Shown here piece by piece: positions 8,003 to 16,322 of a DNA stretch of 49,621 nt. The DNA comes from Zeimonas sp964538505 (GTDB lineage Bacteria > Pseudomonadota > Gammaproteobacteria > Burkholderiales > Burkholderiaceae_E). The translations under genes were made by a program, and so were the position numbers. Below the pieces are notes generated by a model. It did not search any database. It was not told where the DNA came from and saw only the letters and a list, made by a program, of their open reading frames with translations. Location: positions 1 through 49,621 of the forward strand of contig CAZIDY010000024.1 in assembly GCA_964538505.1 (NCBI GenBank), in the 5' to 3' direction. The first letter of the stretch is position 1. Each line of letters starts with the position of its first letter.

Positions 8003-8941
8003 TTAAGATTTGCTGGCGGGTGCGTCAAACGCTGCGCGCAGCGTCTCGATGAACGCCGTCGTTCGCGTCGGCAGCAGGCGCCGGCCGGGCGTCACGCACC
8101 AGATGGTCATCGACGGCAGGCACCAGTCGGGAAGGATGCGCTCGAGGGCGCCCTGCTCGAGGTACGCCTGCGCGACCCGCGTCGACAACGCCGCGATGCC
8201 GAGCCCGCGCAGCGCGAGCGCCGTCTGCAGGCCGACCGAATTCGCGGCGAGCGGACCGACGGGCAGGCCTTCCCAGCGTTCGCCGTCGCGCAGCAGCACC
8301 CACGGGAGCAGGTCGCCGGTGCTCGAGATCAGGCCGAGCCCGGCGCGCTCGAGCAGCTGCTCGGGCGAGGTCGGTCGGCCGGCGCTCTCCAGGTAGCTCG
8401 GGCTCGCGTAGAGCGCGTTCTCGAGATCGGCGATCCGTCGCGCGACGAGCGTCGCATCGTCGGGAAGCTGCGCGGCGATCCGTACTGCGAGATCGAAGCG
8501 CTCGGCGATCAGGTCGACGCGACGCGCCGAGATGTCGATCTCGAGTCGAACGAGCGGGTGCGCCGATGCGAAGCTCAGGAGGAAGGGAACGATCCCCATC
8601 TCCTCGAGGAATCCGGTGGGCATCGATACGCGCAGCCGCCCCTGCGGCGTCGTCTGGTGATGCTGCGCCAGCGCGTTGGCGGCGTCGGTCTCCTCGGACA
8701 GGCGCTGCGCGTGCGCGAGCATGCGCTCGCCGAACTCGGTGAGCGACAGCCGGCGCGTCGTGCGCGTGAGCAGCCGCTCGCCGATCCGCGATTCGAGTCC
8801 GCTGATCCTGCGCGAGACGGTGGCTTTCGGGATTCCGTGTCGTTCGCCGGCGCGCGAGAAGCTGCCGGCTTCGACGACCCGCGCGAACAGCACGAGGTCG
8901 TCGGGATCGAGGTTTCGGTCGGGCGCGATCGCCCCGGTCAT
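8003..8941 (-). CDS. LysR-family transcriptional regulator
   Basis: 312-residue LysR regulator with an N-terminal winged helix-turn-helix (about residues 13-72, including FSRAGERHGIPKATVSRRI and LLTRTTRRLSLTEFG) and a periplasmic-binding-protein-like effector domain. The spacing and sequence resemble the large DsdC/PA0477-like group of betaproteobacterial LysR proteins; the effector cannot be named. The ATG at 8941 is chosen because it gives the normal N-terminus. The gene follows cpoB by 25 bp on the same strand, so it may be read from the end of the tol-pal transcript. No divergent partner gene is present, so its target is not obvious. The 36 bp between its stop and tRNA-Lys hold only a short, weak hairpin. 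Confidence 0.9.
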   Translation of the reverse strand: MTGAIAPDRNLDPDDLVLFARVVEAGSFSRAGERHGIPKATVSRRISGLESRIGERLLTRTTRRLSLTEFGERMLAHAQRLSEETDAANALAQHHQTTPQGRLRVSMPTGFLEEMGIVPFLLSFASAHPLVRLEIDISARRVDLIAERFDLAVRIAAQLPDDATLVARRIADLENALYASPSYLESAGRPTSPEQLLERAGLGLISSTGDLLPWVLLRDGERWEGLPVGPLAANSVGLQTALALRGLGIAALSTRVAQAYLEQGALERILPDWCLPSMTIWCVTPGRRLLPTRTTAFIETLRAAFDAPASKS

Positions 8942-8966
8942 CGAGCGATCATGGTGTGAACCGGCC

Positions 8967-9773
8967 CTAGCGTGCCGGCAGGCTGGCGATCTGCTCGCGC
9001 GCGCGCTGCGCCGCCCGGCTGTCGGGATATTTCGAGACGACCTGTTCGAGCGTGGTGCGAGCGGCCTTGCGGTCGCCGCTTTCGGCCTGCGCATAGCCGA
9101 CGTTGAACAGCGCATCGGGTGCGCGCGGGCTGTCGGGGTAGCGAGCGAGCAGTGCCTGCTGGCTCGCGATCGCGCCCTTGTAGTCCTTCAGTGCGAACTG
9201 GCTGCTGCCGAGCCAGAACAGCACGCCGGGCATGTACGGGCTGTCGGGATACTGCGAGCGGAAGCTCTGGAACGCAGCAAGTGCGCCGCGGTAGTCGCCG
9301 GCGCGGAACAGCTGCAGCGCGGCGTCGAAGGCGCGCTTCTCGCTCTGGTCGACGGTGACCGCACGGCCGTCGATCTCGGCGTCCACCGGCTCGAACTTGC
9401 GGATCCGCGTGTCGACCGTGGCGAGCTGGTCGCCGAGCTGGCGCTGCGTGGTGGCGAGTTCGTGCGACTGTACCTCGAGCTGTCCGCGCAGGCGCGCCAC
9501 TTCCTGCCGCAGCGCCTCGAGCTGCGACTGCAGCTCGAGCTGTCCGCGTGCGGTGTGGTCGACGCGCTCGACGCGCTGGCCCAGTTCGCCGACTTCGCGC
9601 GTGAGCTCGTCGAGGCGCTGGTTCGTTTCCTGCTGCAACAGCTGGACGCGCCCGCGCAGATCGAGGATTGCCTTGCGCGCTTCACTGTCGGAGAAGAGCT
9701 GTGCCTGCGCAGTCGGCAACAGGCCCGACAGCGCGGCGAAGGAGGCTGCGACGACGAGCTTGCGCGCGAGCAT
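8967..9773 (-). CDS. cpoB: Cell division coordinator CpoB (YbgF), TolA-binding periplasmic TPR protein
   Basis: 268-residue exported protein. A signal peptide ending ...PTAQAQ is followed by a coiled-coil trimerisation region (about 35-125, rich in Q, E, L and R) and a C-terminal TPR domain (about 145-265) with YPDSPY and YPDSPRAPDALF repeats. CpoB binds TolA and couples outer-membrane constriction with peptidoglycan synthesis at division. Its ATG overlaps the pal stop as TGATG, so it is coupled to pal; a GTG one codon earlier is possible. It is the last tol-pal gene in the block. Confidence 0.95.
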   Translation of the reverse strand: MLARKLVVAASFAALSGLLPTAQAQLFSDSEARKAILDLRGRVQLLQQETNQRLDELTREVGELGQRVERVDHTARGQLELQSQLEALRQEVARLRGQLEVQSHELATTQRQLGDQLATVDTRIRKFEPVDAEIDGRAVTVDQSEKRAFDAALQLFRAGDYRGALAAFQSFRSQYPDSPYMPGVLFWLGSSQFALKDYKGAIASQQALLARYPDSPRAPDALFNVGYAQAESGDRKAARTTLEQVVSKYPDSRAAQRAREQIASLPAR

Positions 9774-10327
9774 CACGGATACACGAGGTCGGCGCGCCGG
9801 TTCTCGGCGTGCGATGCCTCGTCGTCTCCGGTGGCGCGCGGGCGCTCCTCGCCGAAGCTCACCGCTTCCATCTGCGAGTCGGACACACCGAGTGCCGTCA
9901 TCGAGCGGCGCACGGCTTCGGCGCGCTTCTGCCCGAGCGCGAGGTTGTACTCGCGGCTGCCCCGATCGTCCGTGTTGCCCTGGATCACGACGCGCCGCGT
10001 CGGGTTCGCCAGCAGGTAGCGCGAATGCGCCTCGACGGTGGGACGGAACTCGTCGCGCACGACGAAGCTGTCGAAGTCGAAGTAGATGCTGCGCCGGGCG
10101 AGCGGGCTGGCCGGATCGTCGAGCGGGTCCTGCTGGCCGACCTGCACCGGCTGGATGGCTCGTCCGTCGGCGCCGGCCGCGCCGGCCGCGCCCTGCGCCG
10201 TGCCGTCGCGGCTCTCGATCGGCGCGGCGTCCTGCGTGGCAGGCTCGTCGAGCTTGACGCCCGTACCGCAGGCGGCCAGGAACGCCGTCGTCATCGCTAC
10301 CACTGCCAGTCGGATCATCGTTTTCAT
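9773..10327 (-). CDS. pal: Peptidoglycan-associated lipoprotein Pal
   Basis: 184-residue outer-membrane lipoprotein. The signal peptide ends in the lipobox LAAC with Cys20 as the lipidation site, then comes a Gly/Ala-rich tether, then an OmpA-like domain (about 72-184). That domain carries YFDFDSF, the peptidoglycan-binding block NTDDRGSREYNLALGQKRA and the final RRADLVYP. Pal links the outer membrane to peptidoglycan and is recruited by Tol proteins at division. The start is supported by GGGGAG about 6 bases upstream. It follows tolB across a 79-bp gap that holds a strong hairpin. Confidence 0.97.
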   Translation of the reverse strand: MKTMIRLAVVAMTTAFLAACGTGVKLDEPATQDAAPIESRDGTAQGAAGAAGADGRAIQPVQVGQQDPLDDPASPLARRSIYFDFDSFVVRDEFRPTVEAHSRYLLANPTRRVVIQGNTDDRGSREYNLALGQKRAEAVRRSMTALGVSDSQMEAVSFGEERPRATGDDEASHAENRRADLVYP

Positions 10328-10384
10328 GTTGCTCCCCGGATTCGGTTGGTCATTCGTGTGAAGAAGACAAGAGATGGAGACGAG

Positions 10385-10410
10385 ATGATCGATCGACGGC
10401 GATCGATCAT
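10385..10410 (-). promoter_or_regulatory. Perfect 11-bp hairpin at the tolB stop, upstream of pal
   Basis: ATGATCGATCG and its exact reverse complement are separated by 4 bases. The stem contains the tolB stop codon (10409-10407) and lies about 58 bp ahead of the pal ATG. There is no U-tract, so it is not a standard terminator. It could stabilise or process the mRNA to set pal apart from tolB, but no function is shown. Confidence 0.6.
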
Positions 10411-11675
10411 TTCGGGAACGGGCCCCACGTAGGCTCGCGGATGTCGCCTGCCGACGAGGTGAGCCGTTGGCGCACACGGCCGTCGACCGTGACGGCGACC
10501 AGCGAATCGTGGTTGCCGGCCTGCGTGGCGAACATCACCCATCGACTGTTCGGCGCGAAGCTCGGCGACTCCTCGTTGCCGGTCTCCGACAGCGTCGTTT
10601 CCTGCCCGCTGCCGTCGATGTCGCGCACGGTGACGAGGAAGCGTCCGTCGCGTCGCGTCACCCAGGCGAGCAGTCGACCGTCAGGGCTGATGCGCGGGCT
10701 CACGTTGTACGAGGTTCCGAAGGTGACGCGTGTCGGCGCGCCGCCGTCGAGCGGCATTCGGTAGATCTGCGGCGAGCCACCGCGATCGGAGGTGAAGAAG
10801 AGCGAGCGGCCGTCGGGCGTGAAGGCGGGCTCGGTGTCGATGCCCGGCGAACTCGTGAGCCTGCGCGGCGCGCCGCTGCCGTCGGAGTTGATCAGGTAGA
10901 TCTGCGACAGCCCGTCGCGCGTGAGTGCGACCGCGAGCGTGCGTCCGTCGGGCGACCAGGCGGGCGCGCTGTTGCTGCCCTTGAAGTTCGCGACGGCGTT
11001 GCGCTGGCCGGTGGCGAGCGTGTGCACGTAGACGACCGGCTTGCGGCTCTCGAACGACACGTAGGCGATGCGTGTGCCGTCGGGCGACCACGACGGCGAG
11101 ATGATCGGCTCGGGCGAGGTGAGCGGCGAGACGACGTTCTCGCCGTCCCAGTCGGCCACGTTGAGCCGGTAGCGCGTTCCCTGCTTCGAGATGAACGCGA
11201 TGCGCGTCGAGAAGATGCCCTTCTCGCCGGTGATCTTCTCGAACACCCAGTCCGCGACGCGATGTCCGCCGAAGCGCAGGTCGTTCTCGGAGACGATCAG
11301 CGATTCGCCGCCGAGCACGGTCTGCCGCACGGCGTCACCGAGCCGGTAACGGATGTCGTAGCGACCGTCGGGCAGCCGCGAGACCGAACCGCCGAGCACG
11401 GCATCGGCGCCGCGCGAGCGCATCGCGGCGTAGTCGGGCGTTGACGATTCCGAGAGTGCGGTTCCGGGGTCGATGACGCGAAACGAACCGCTGCGGGCGA
11501 GGTCGCTGCGAACGACGTCGGCGATCTGCTGCTCCGCGCGGCCATCGGTGACGAAATCGGCGATCGCGATCGGATACTGCGTCGCGCCGACGCCAGAGAC
11601 ATCGAGGCGCATCTGCGCATGTGCGGCGGTGGGAAAGACGAAAGCGACGATCGCCGCCAGCAGCAGTTGCCTCAT
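10407..11675 (-). CDS. tolB: Tol-Pal system protein TolB, periplasmic beta-propeller
   Basis: 422 residues: signal peptide ending AAHAQ, an N-terminal alpha/beta domain, then a six-bladed WD40-like propeller. Repeated blade motifs SPSWSPDGTRIAYVS, APAWSPDGRTLAV, EPAFTPDGRSLFFTSD and SPRISPDGRLLAWV are visible. TolB interacts with Pal and with TolA at the periplasmic face of the outer membrane. Length and order match the family. GAGGGAG lies just upstream of the ATG. A TATAAT in the 76-bp gap behind tolA suggests a promoter of its own. Confidence 0.97.
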   Translation of the reverse strand: MRQLLLAAIVAFVFPTAAHAQMRLDVSGVGATQYPIAIADFVTDGRAEQQIADVVRSDLARSGSFRVIDPGTALSESSTPDYAAMRSRGADAVLGGSVSRLPDGRYDIRYRLGDAVRQTVLGGESLIVSENDLRFGGHRVADWVFEKITGEKGIFSTRIAFISKQGTRYRLNVADWDGENVVSPLTSPEPIISPSWSPDGTRIAYVSFESRKPVVYVHTLATGQRNAVANFKGSNSAPAWSPDGRTLAVALTRDGLSQIYLINSDGSGAPRRLTSSPGIDTEPAFTPDGRSLFFTSDRGGSPQIYRMPLDGGAPTRVTFGTSYNVSPRISPDGRLLAWVTRRDGRFLVTVRDIDGSGQETTLSETGNEESPSFAPNSRWVMFATQAGNHDSLVAVTVDGRVRQRLTSSAGDIREPTWGPFPK

Positions 11676-11701
11676 GTAGCTCCCTCGAAGCGAGACGCAC
11701 G

Positions 11702-11707
11702 ATTATA
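11702..11707 (-). promoter_or_regulatory. Candidate -10 element of a tolB-pal-cpoB promoter
   Basis: A perfect TATAAT on the minus strand, 26 bases upstream of the tolB ATG in the tolA-tolB gap. The -35 region is weak. An internal promoter ahead of tolB is known in E. coli, which makes this plausible. Confidence 0.45.
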
Positions 11708-11751
11708 GCGATCCGGGTTCGACCCCCCGCCCAACGTCGCGTATACGCCGA

Positions 11752-13020
11752 TCAGCGATCGTCCTTGGGTCCGCGAGTGATCTCGAGCTCGGATGGACAG
11801 CTTCCGTCGGCCTGTCGCGGCAGCGGGTCGGTGCGTTCGATTCCGCGTTGCGCGGCGGCGTCCCAGCTCGGTACGCCGCTCGAGCGGCGCAACTGCACCG
11901 AGCGGATGCTGCAATCCGGTCCGACGGTGACCTGGAACACTGCCTTCGGGTTGCCACTCAGGTCGTGCGGTATTGCGTAGATCGTGTTCGAGCGGATCAG
12001 CCCCGACAGTCGTGCCGCGTAGCCTGAGTCGATGCCGCTTCCGGCGCTGCCCTGCGTGCCGGTTGCCGAGCCCAGGCGTGCGACGTCCCCGGAGCCCGCC
12101 TGCGCGCGCAGACCTTCCAGGTATTTCGCGCGCTGCTTCTCCTCGCGCTCGCGGCGCGCCTTCTCTTCGGCTTCGCGCTTCGCTTTCGCCTCTGCGTCGC
12201 GTTTCGCTTTGGCTTCGGCCTCGCGCTTCGCCTTTGCTTCCGCTTCCTGTTTTGCCTTCGCTTCCGCTTCGCGTTTCGCCCTGGCTTCGGCTTCGCGTTT
12301 CGCCTTTTCCTCGGCTTCCTGGCGCGCCTTCGCCTCGGCCTCCTTCTTCGCGCGCGCGGCCTCGGCTTCACGCTTCGCGCGCTGCTCCGCTTCCTGCTTC
12401 GCGCGTGCCTCGGCTTCCAGGCGCGCTTTCTCCTCGGCCTCGCGTTTCGCCTGCGCTTCGAGTCGTGCCTTTTCTTCGGCCTCCAGGCGCGCCTTCTCTT
12501 CGGCTGCGCGCCGCGCCTGCTCCTCGGCCTGCTGGCGTGCCTTCTCCTCGGCGCGCCTGCGCGCTTCGAGCTGTTGCCGTTCGTTCTCGGCGCGCCGCTC
12601 GGCTTCCTCGCGCGCCTTGCGCTCCTGCTCGAGCACGATGTCGGGCCTGGCCGGCGGAGCCGGCTCGGGCTGCGCCTGTGCAAGCGGCGGCGGCACCGGC
12701 TCCGGCTCGGCCTGCGGCGGCTCCGGCTCGGGTTTCGCTCGGGGTTTGACTTCCGGCGCCGGCTTCGGCTCGGCCGGCTCGGCTTCGGCCTGCGGCGGCG
12801 GATCCCACAGCTCGGCCGCGACGCCCTCGGGCGCGCTCGACTGCCAGCGCAGGCCGACGAAGAGCATCGCGATCAGCAGGCCGTGCATCAGCAGTGCGAG
12901 ACCGAATGCGCGCAGGCGTCCCTTCGGTTTCGGCGGCCGGCGCACGACGCTGGTGCCGCTCGAGCGCGGCATTTCGTCGTCGCCCGGAATGCCCCTGCGG
13001 CTGCGATGCGGATCGGCCAT
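11752..13020 (-). CDS. tolA: TolA, inner-membrane-anchored Tol-Pal spanning protein
   Basis: 422 residues in the classic three-domain layout: a single N-terminal membrane anchor (about 38-57), a Pro/Glu-rich segment (about 70-125), a very long alpha-helical domain built of (K/R)-(A/R)-E-A-E-A-K repeats (about 128-300), and a C-terminal TonB-C-like domain (about 330-415, with IYAIPHDLSGNPKAVF). TolA uses the proton-motive force through TolQR and reaches across the periplasm to TolB and Pal. The helix-coding DNA is imperfectly repetitive. The start ATG is 7 bp after the tolR stop. Confidence 0.96.
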   Translation of the reverse strand: MADPHRSRRGIPGDDEMPRSSGTSVVRRPPKPKGRLRAFGLALLMHGLLIAMLFVGLRWQSSAPEGVAAELWDPPPQAEAEPAEPKPAPEVKPRAKPEPEPPQAEPEPVPPPLAQAQPEPAPPARPDIVLEQERKAREEAERRAENERQQLEARRRAEEKARQQAEEQARRAAEEKARLEAEEKARLEAQAKREAEEKARLEAEARAKQEAEQRAKREAEAARAKKEAEAKARQEAEEKAKREAEARAKREAEAKAKQEAEAKAKREAEAKAKRDAEAKAKREAEEKARREREEKQRAKYLEGLRAQAGSGDVARLGSATGTQGSAGSGIDSGYAARLSGLIRSNTIYAIPHDLSGNPKAVFQVTVGPDCSIRSVQLRRSSGVPSWDAAAQRGIERTDPLPRQADGSCPSELEITRGPKDDR

Positions 13021-13027
13021 TCGTGCG

Positions 13028-13465
13028 TCAGTTCCCCGGCTTGACCAGCAACGCGATGCGGTCGATGTTCATCCGGCGCAGCTCGCTCATCACGTCCATC
13101 ACGACTTCGTATCGCACCGCGCGATCGCCGCTGATGACGACCGCCATCTTGTCGGCGTCGCCGCGCAACTGCTCGATCGCTCCGCGCAGGTCTGCCCGCA
13201 CGACGCGGCGCTCCGACGGGTCTCCGGTGTTGACGCCGCGCACGCGCAGTTCGCCGTCGGCGTGTACCTGCACCTCGATGTACTGGTCGGGCTGTGCGCT
13301 GCTGCGTCCTGCACTCGGCAGGTCGATCGAGCCGGGCGGCAGCAGCGGAGCCGTCACCATGAAGATGACGAGCAGCACCAGCATCACGTCGATGTATGGA
13401 ACGACGTTGATCTCGTTGACCATGCGGCGGCCGCGGCCGCGCCGGATCGGTGCACTGGACGGCAT
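13028..13465 (-). CDS. tolR: TolR, ExbD-like proton-channel subunit
   Basis: 145 residues with one N-terminal membrane helix (VMLVLLVIFMVTAPLL, about 28-43) preceded by NEINVVPYID. The aspartate in that block is the conserved protonatable residue of the ExbD/TolR family. A periplasmic domain follows. With TolQ it forms the motor that energises TolA. It starts 2 bp after the tolQ stop. Confidence 0.96.
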   Translation of the reverse strand: MPSSAPIRRGRGRRMVNEINVVPYIDVMLVLLVIFMVTAPLLPPGSIDLPSAGRSSAQPDQYIEVQVHADGELRVRGVNTGDPSERRVVRADLRGAIEQLRGDADKMAVVISGDRAVRYEVVMDVMSELRRMNIDRIALLVKPGN

Positions 13466-13467
13466 TG

Positions 13468-14139
13468 CTACCTTGCCTGTCGGTGCAGGATGTTGGAGAA
13501 CTCGTCGACGAAACTGTCGAAGCGCGTCGACAGGCGGTCGAGGTCGTAGGCGAAGCGGTTGTACGCGACGACCGCGGGGATCGCGGCGAACAGGCCGATC
13601 GCGGTGGCGACGAGTGCCTCGGCGATGCCGGGCGCCACGGCCGCGAGCGTTGCCTGCTGCACGTTTGCCAGCCCGCGGAACGAGTTCATGATCCCCCAGA
13701 CGGTGCCGAACAGCCCGATGTACGGGCTCACCGAGCCTGCCGACGCGAGGAACGCGAGATTCGACTCGAGCGCGTCCATCTCGCGCTGGTACGCCGCACG
13801 CATCGCGCGCCGCGAGCCGTCGAGCATCGCGCTCACGTCGCCGGGCTTCTGCTGGCGCGTCTTCAGGAACTCGCTCATCCCCGATTCGAAGATGCGTGCG
13901 AGCGGGCCGTGGTCGGTGCGCCCGGTGCGGATCTCCTCGTACAGCGTCCCGAGGTCGCGATCCTTCCAGAACTCCGACTCGAACTCGTCGGTGGCGCGCT
14001 GTGCGGCGCGGATCGCGAAGCCCTTGCGGAAGATCACCGTCCAGGAGCCGAGCGAGATCAGCAGCAGCAGCGCCATGACGAACTGCACGAGCAGGCTCGC
14101 CTGCAGGACGAGCGTGGCGATCGACAGTTCGCTGTTCAT
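13468..14139 (-). CDS. tolQ: TolQ, MotA/TolQ/ExbB-family proton-channel subunit
   Basis: 223 residues with three membrane helices: one near the N-terminus (about 8-32) and two in the C-terminal half (about 128-150 and 165-190). The conserved signature SVSPYIGLFGTVWGIMNSF and the block TAIGLFAAIPAVVAYN mark the family. It pairs with TolR as the proton-driven motor for TolA. It follows ybgC by 39 bp. Confidence 0.96.
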   Translation of the reverse strand: MNSELSIATLVLQASLLVQFVMALLLLISLGSWTVIFRKGFAIRAAQRATDEFESEFWKDRDLGTLYEEIRTGRTDHGPLARIFESGMSEFLKTRQQKPGDVSAMLDGSRRAMRAAYQREMDALESNLAFLASAGSVSPYIGLFGTVWGIMNSFRGLANVQQATLAAVAPGIAEALVATAIGLFAAIPAVVAYNRFAYDLDRLSTRFDSFVDEFSNILHRQAR

Positions 14140-14178
14140 CGTGACTTCATCGCGATCGGTACCGGAATCGGGTCGGCT

Positions 14179-14646
14179 TCATTCTTGCGCACCGGGCGCT
14201 GCTTCGTCGGCGGATGCCGGCAGCGACTCGCGGATGCGCTGGTGCAGTGGCTTCGGAAACGGCGCCGCCTGTCCGTCGCTGCGGCGGATCGCCGCGAAAC
14301 GCAGGTGCGCGACGACGAGCGCTTCGTCGGAGTCAACGAGTCGTGCACTCTGCCACAACGTGCACGAAGCCCTGCGCGTCTCGTGCGGTCGGACGTCGAC
14401 GATCAGTTCGTCGTCGAGCCGCGCCGGACGCCGATAGTCGATCGAGACGTCGCGTACCACGAGCAGGACACCGTGCTCGTCGGCGAGCGCGCGATGGCCG
14501 AAACCGAGCGCGCGCAGCCAGTCGGTGCGCGCGCGCTCGAAGTAGCGCAGCCAGTTCGCGTAGTAGACGATCCCGCCCGCGTCGGTGTCTTCGTAGTACA
14601 CGCGGATCGGCATCGAGAAGGCCGCGGCGGGCAGGGGTTCCGTCAC
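14179..14646 (-). CDS. ybgC: YbgC-type acyl-CoA thioesterase of the tol-pal cluster
   Basis: Hot-dog-fold thioesterase, 155 residues if read from GTG 14646. The signature RVYYEDTDAGGIVYYANWLRY contains the catalytic aspartate, and YFERARTDWL follows. Family members hydrolyse short- or long-chain acyl-CoA and associate with phospholipid synthesis enzymes; the gene is usually first in tol-pal clusters, as here. The start is uncertain: neither GTG 14646 nor ATG 14613 has a good ribosome site. A TAGAAT just upstream of the GTG could be a -10 element, which would favour the later ATG or a leaderless message. Confidence 0.9.
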   Translation of the reverse strand: MTEPLPAAAFSMPIRVYYEDTDAGGIVYYANWLRYFERARTDWLRALGFGHRALADEHGVLLVVRDVSIDYRRPARLDDELIVDVRPHETRRASCTLWQSARLVDSDEALVVAHLRFAAIRRSDGQAAPFPKPLHQRIRESLPASADEAAPGAQE

Positions 14647-14656
14647 GCGCGGAATT

Positions 14657-15703
14657 CTACCCGCGCGACGCTTCTGCGCTCCACAGATCGTCGGATGCAC
14701 CGGGCGCGGCGAGGCCGAAATGGCGCCACGCCGCCGCCGACGCGACGCGCCCGCGCGGCGTGCGCTGCAGGTAGCCCTGCTGGATCAGGTACGGCTCGAG
14801 CACGTCCTCGATCGTGTCGCGTTCCTCGCCGATCGCGGCAGCGAGGTTGTCGAGCCCGACCGGGCCGCCGCTGAACTTCTCGATCATCGTCTGCAGCAGC
14901 TTGCGGTCCATCACGTCGAGACCGCTGGCGTCGACGTCGAGCATCTTCAGCGCGGCGTCGGCAGTCTGCGCGTCGATGCGCCCGGCGGCGCGCACCTCGG
15001 CGTAGTCGCGGACGCGGCGCAGCAGCCGGTTGGCGATGCGCGGCGTTCCGCGCGAACGTCGCGCGATCTCGCGTGCGCCGTCGTCGGTGGCGTCGGCGCC
15101 GAGCAGCTTCGCCGAACGCGCGACGATGTGCGCGAGCTCGTCGACGTCATAGAACTCCAGGCGCGCGACGATGCCGAAACGATCGCGCAGCGGATTCGTC
15201 AACATGCCTGCGCGCGTCGTCGCGCCGACCAGCGTGAACGGCTGCAGGTCGAGCTTGATCGAGCGTGCGGCCGGGCCTTCGCCGATCAGGATGTCGATCT
15301 GGAAGTCTTCGAGCGCCGGATAGAGGATCTCCTCGACGATCGGCGACAGCCGGTGGATCTCGTCGATGAAGAGGACGTCGTTGCGCTCGAGGTTGGTCAG
15401 GATCGCGGCGAGATCGCCGGGGCGCTCGAGCACCGGCCCGGATGTCTGGCGCAGGTTCACGCCCATCTCGGCGGCGACGATGTGCGCGAGCGTGGTCTTG
15501 CCGAGCCCCGGTGGGCCGAACAGCAGCAGGTGGTCGAGTGCCTCGGCACGTCCGCGCGCGGCGGCCACGAAGATCTCGAGCTGCTCGCGGATCTTCGCCT
15601 GCCCGACGTAGTCGGCGAGGCGGCGCGGGCGCAGCGCGCGCTCGACGAGTTCCTCCGAAGGCGACGCGGGTGCGGCGGCGACGAGCCGGTGGTGCTCGAT
15701 CAT
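14657..15703 (-). CDS. ruvB: Holliday junction branch migration ATPase RuvB
   Basis: 348-residue AAA+ motor. Visible are the RuvB start block RPRRLADYVGQ, Walker A GPPGLGKTT near 64-72, Walker B FIDEIHRL, the sensor GATTRAG, the arginine-finger region NPLRDRFGI, and a C-terminal winged helix (FSGGPVGLDNLAAAIGEE and QRTPRGR). It pumps DNA through the RuvA-bound junction. Its ATG overlaps the ruvA stop as ATGA. ybgC starts 10 bp past its own stop. Confidence 0.98.
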   Translation of the reverse strand: MIEHHRLVAAAPASPSEELVERALRPRRLADYVGQAKIREQLEIFVAAARGRAEALDHLLLFGPPGLGKTTLAHIVAAEMGVNLRQTSGPVLERPGDLAAILTNLERNDVLFIDEIHRLSPIVEEILYPALEDFQIDILIGEGPAARSIKLDLQPFTLVGATTRAGMLTNPLRDRFGIVARLEFYDVDELAHIVARSAKLLGADATDDGAREIARRSRGTPRIANRLLRRVRDYAEVRAAGRIDAQTADAALKMLDVDASGLDVMDRKLLQTMIEKFSGGPVGLDNLAAAIGEERDTIEDVLEPYLIQQGYLQRTPRGRVASAAAWRHFGLAAPGASDDLWSAEASRG

Positions 15704-16278
15704 GGCTTCGCGAGCAGCTTCAGCGACTGCTTGATGCCTTCGGAGACGGCGACGCCCGCCGGCAGCTGGCGCACGGCGGCAGACGCTTCACGCTCGGAGT
15801 AGCCGAGCGCCAGCAGCGCATGCAGCACGTCGGTACCCGCGTCGACGGTCACCGCGCGCGCACCTTCGCCGAGTGCCGGAGCGAGCTTGCCCTCGAGCTC
15901 GAGCAGCAGTCGTTCGGCCGTCTTCCTGCCGATGCCCGGCACTTTCTGCAGGCGGCCTGCTTCCTGGCGCGCGACCGCCTGCGCGAGCTCGGCAACCGAC
16001 AGCCCGGAGAGCACCGCGAGCGCCGTGCGCGCGCCGACGCCCGAGATGCGGATCAGCTGCCGGAACGCGTCACGCTCTTCGGCGCGCAGGAAGCCGTACA
16101 GCAGGTGCGCATCCTCGCGAACGACCGGCTGCACGAGCAGCGTCACCGGCGCGCCGGTCGCAGGGAGGTCGTAGAACGTGCTCATCGGCACGTCGACCTC
16201 GTAGCCGACGCCGCCGACGTCGACGAGCACGGTCGGGGGATGCTTTTCGAGCAGGGTTCCGCTGAGACGGCCGATCAT
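15700..16278 (-). CDS. ruvA: Holliday junction-binding subunit RuvA
   Basis: 192 residues starting MIGRLSGTLLEK, with the N-terminal OB fold (GVGYEVDVP), the helix-hairpin-helix blocks ISGVGARTALAVLSGL and KVPGIGRKTAERLLLEL, and a C-terminal RuvB-binding domain after an acidic/Ala linker. The length is normal. It lies between ruvC and ruvB in canonical order. The 43-bp gap to ruvC is largely filled by a palindromic repeat. Confidence 0.97.
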   Translation of the reverse strand: MIGRLSGTLLEKHPPTVLVDVGGVGYEVDVPMSTFYDLPATGAPVTLLVQPVVREDAHLLYGFLRAEERDAFRQLIRISGVGARTALAVLSGLSVAELAQAVARQEAGRLQKVPGIGRKTAERLLLELEGKLAPALGEGARAVTVDAGTDVLHALLALGYSEREASAAVRQLPAGVAVSEGIKQSLKLLAKP

Positions 16279-16296
16279 GCGGAGATGGTACCCGGG

Positions 16297-16322
16297 AAAA
16301 ACCGTGGTCTGACCCCGGTTTT
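16297..16322. repeat. Palindromic REP-like element, copy A (single unit)
   Basis: Contains AAACCGTGGTCTGACCCCGGTTT, a 23-nt palindrome with one mismatched pair around a central T. It lies in the ruvC-ruvA gap and abuts the ruvC stop codon (16324-16322). It shares the core CGTGGTCTGACCCCGG with the elements at 29831 and 35106. Confidence 0.8.

Noticed and set aside
12137..12640. Repetitive AEAKAKREAE-coding region as a mobile or satellite element
   Set aside because: It is the normal long helical domain of TolA; similar repeats are standard for the family.
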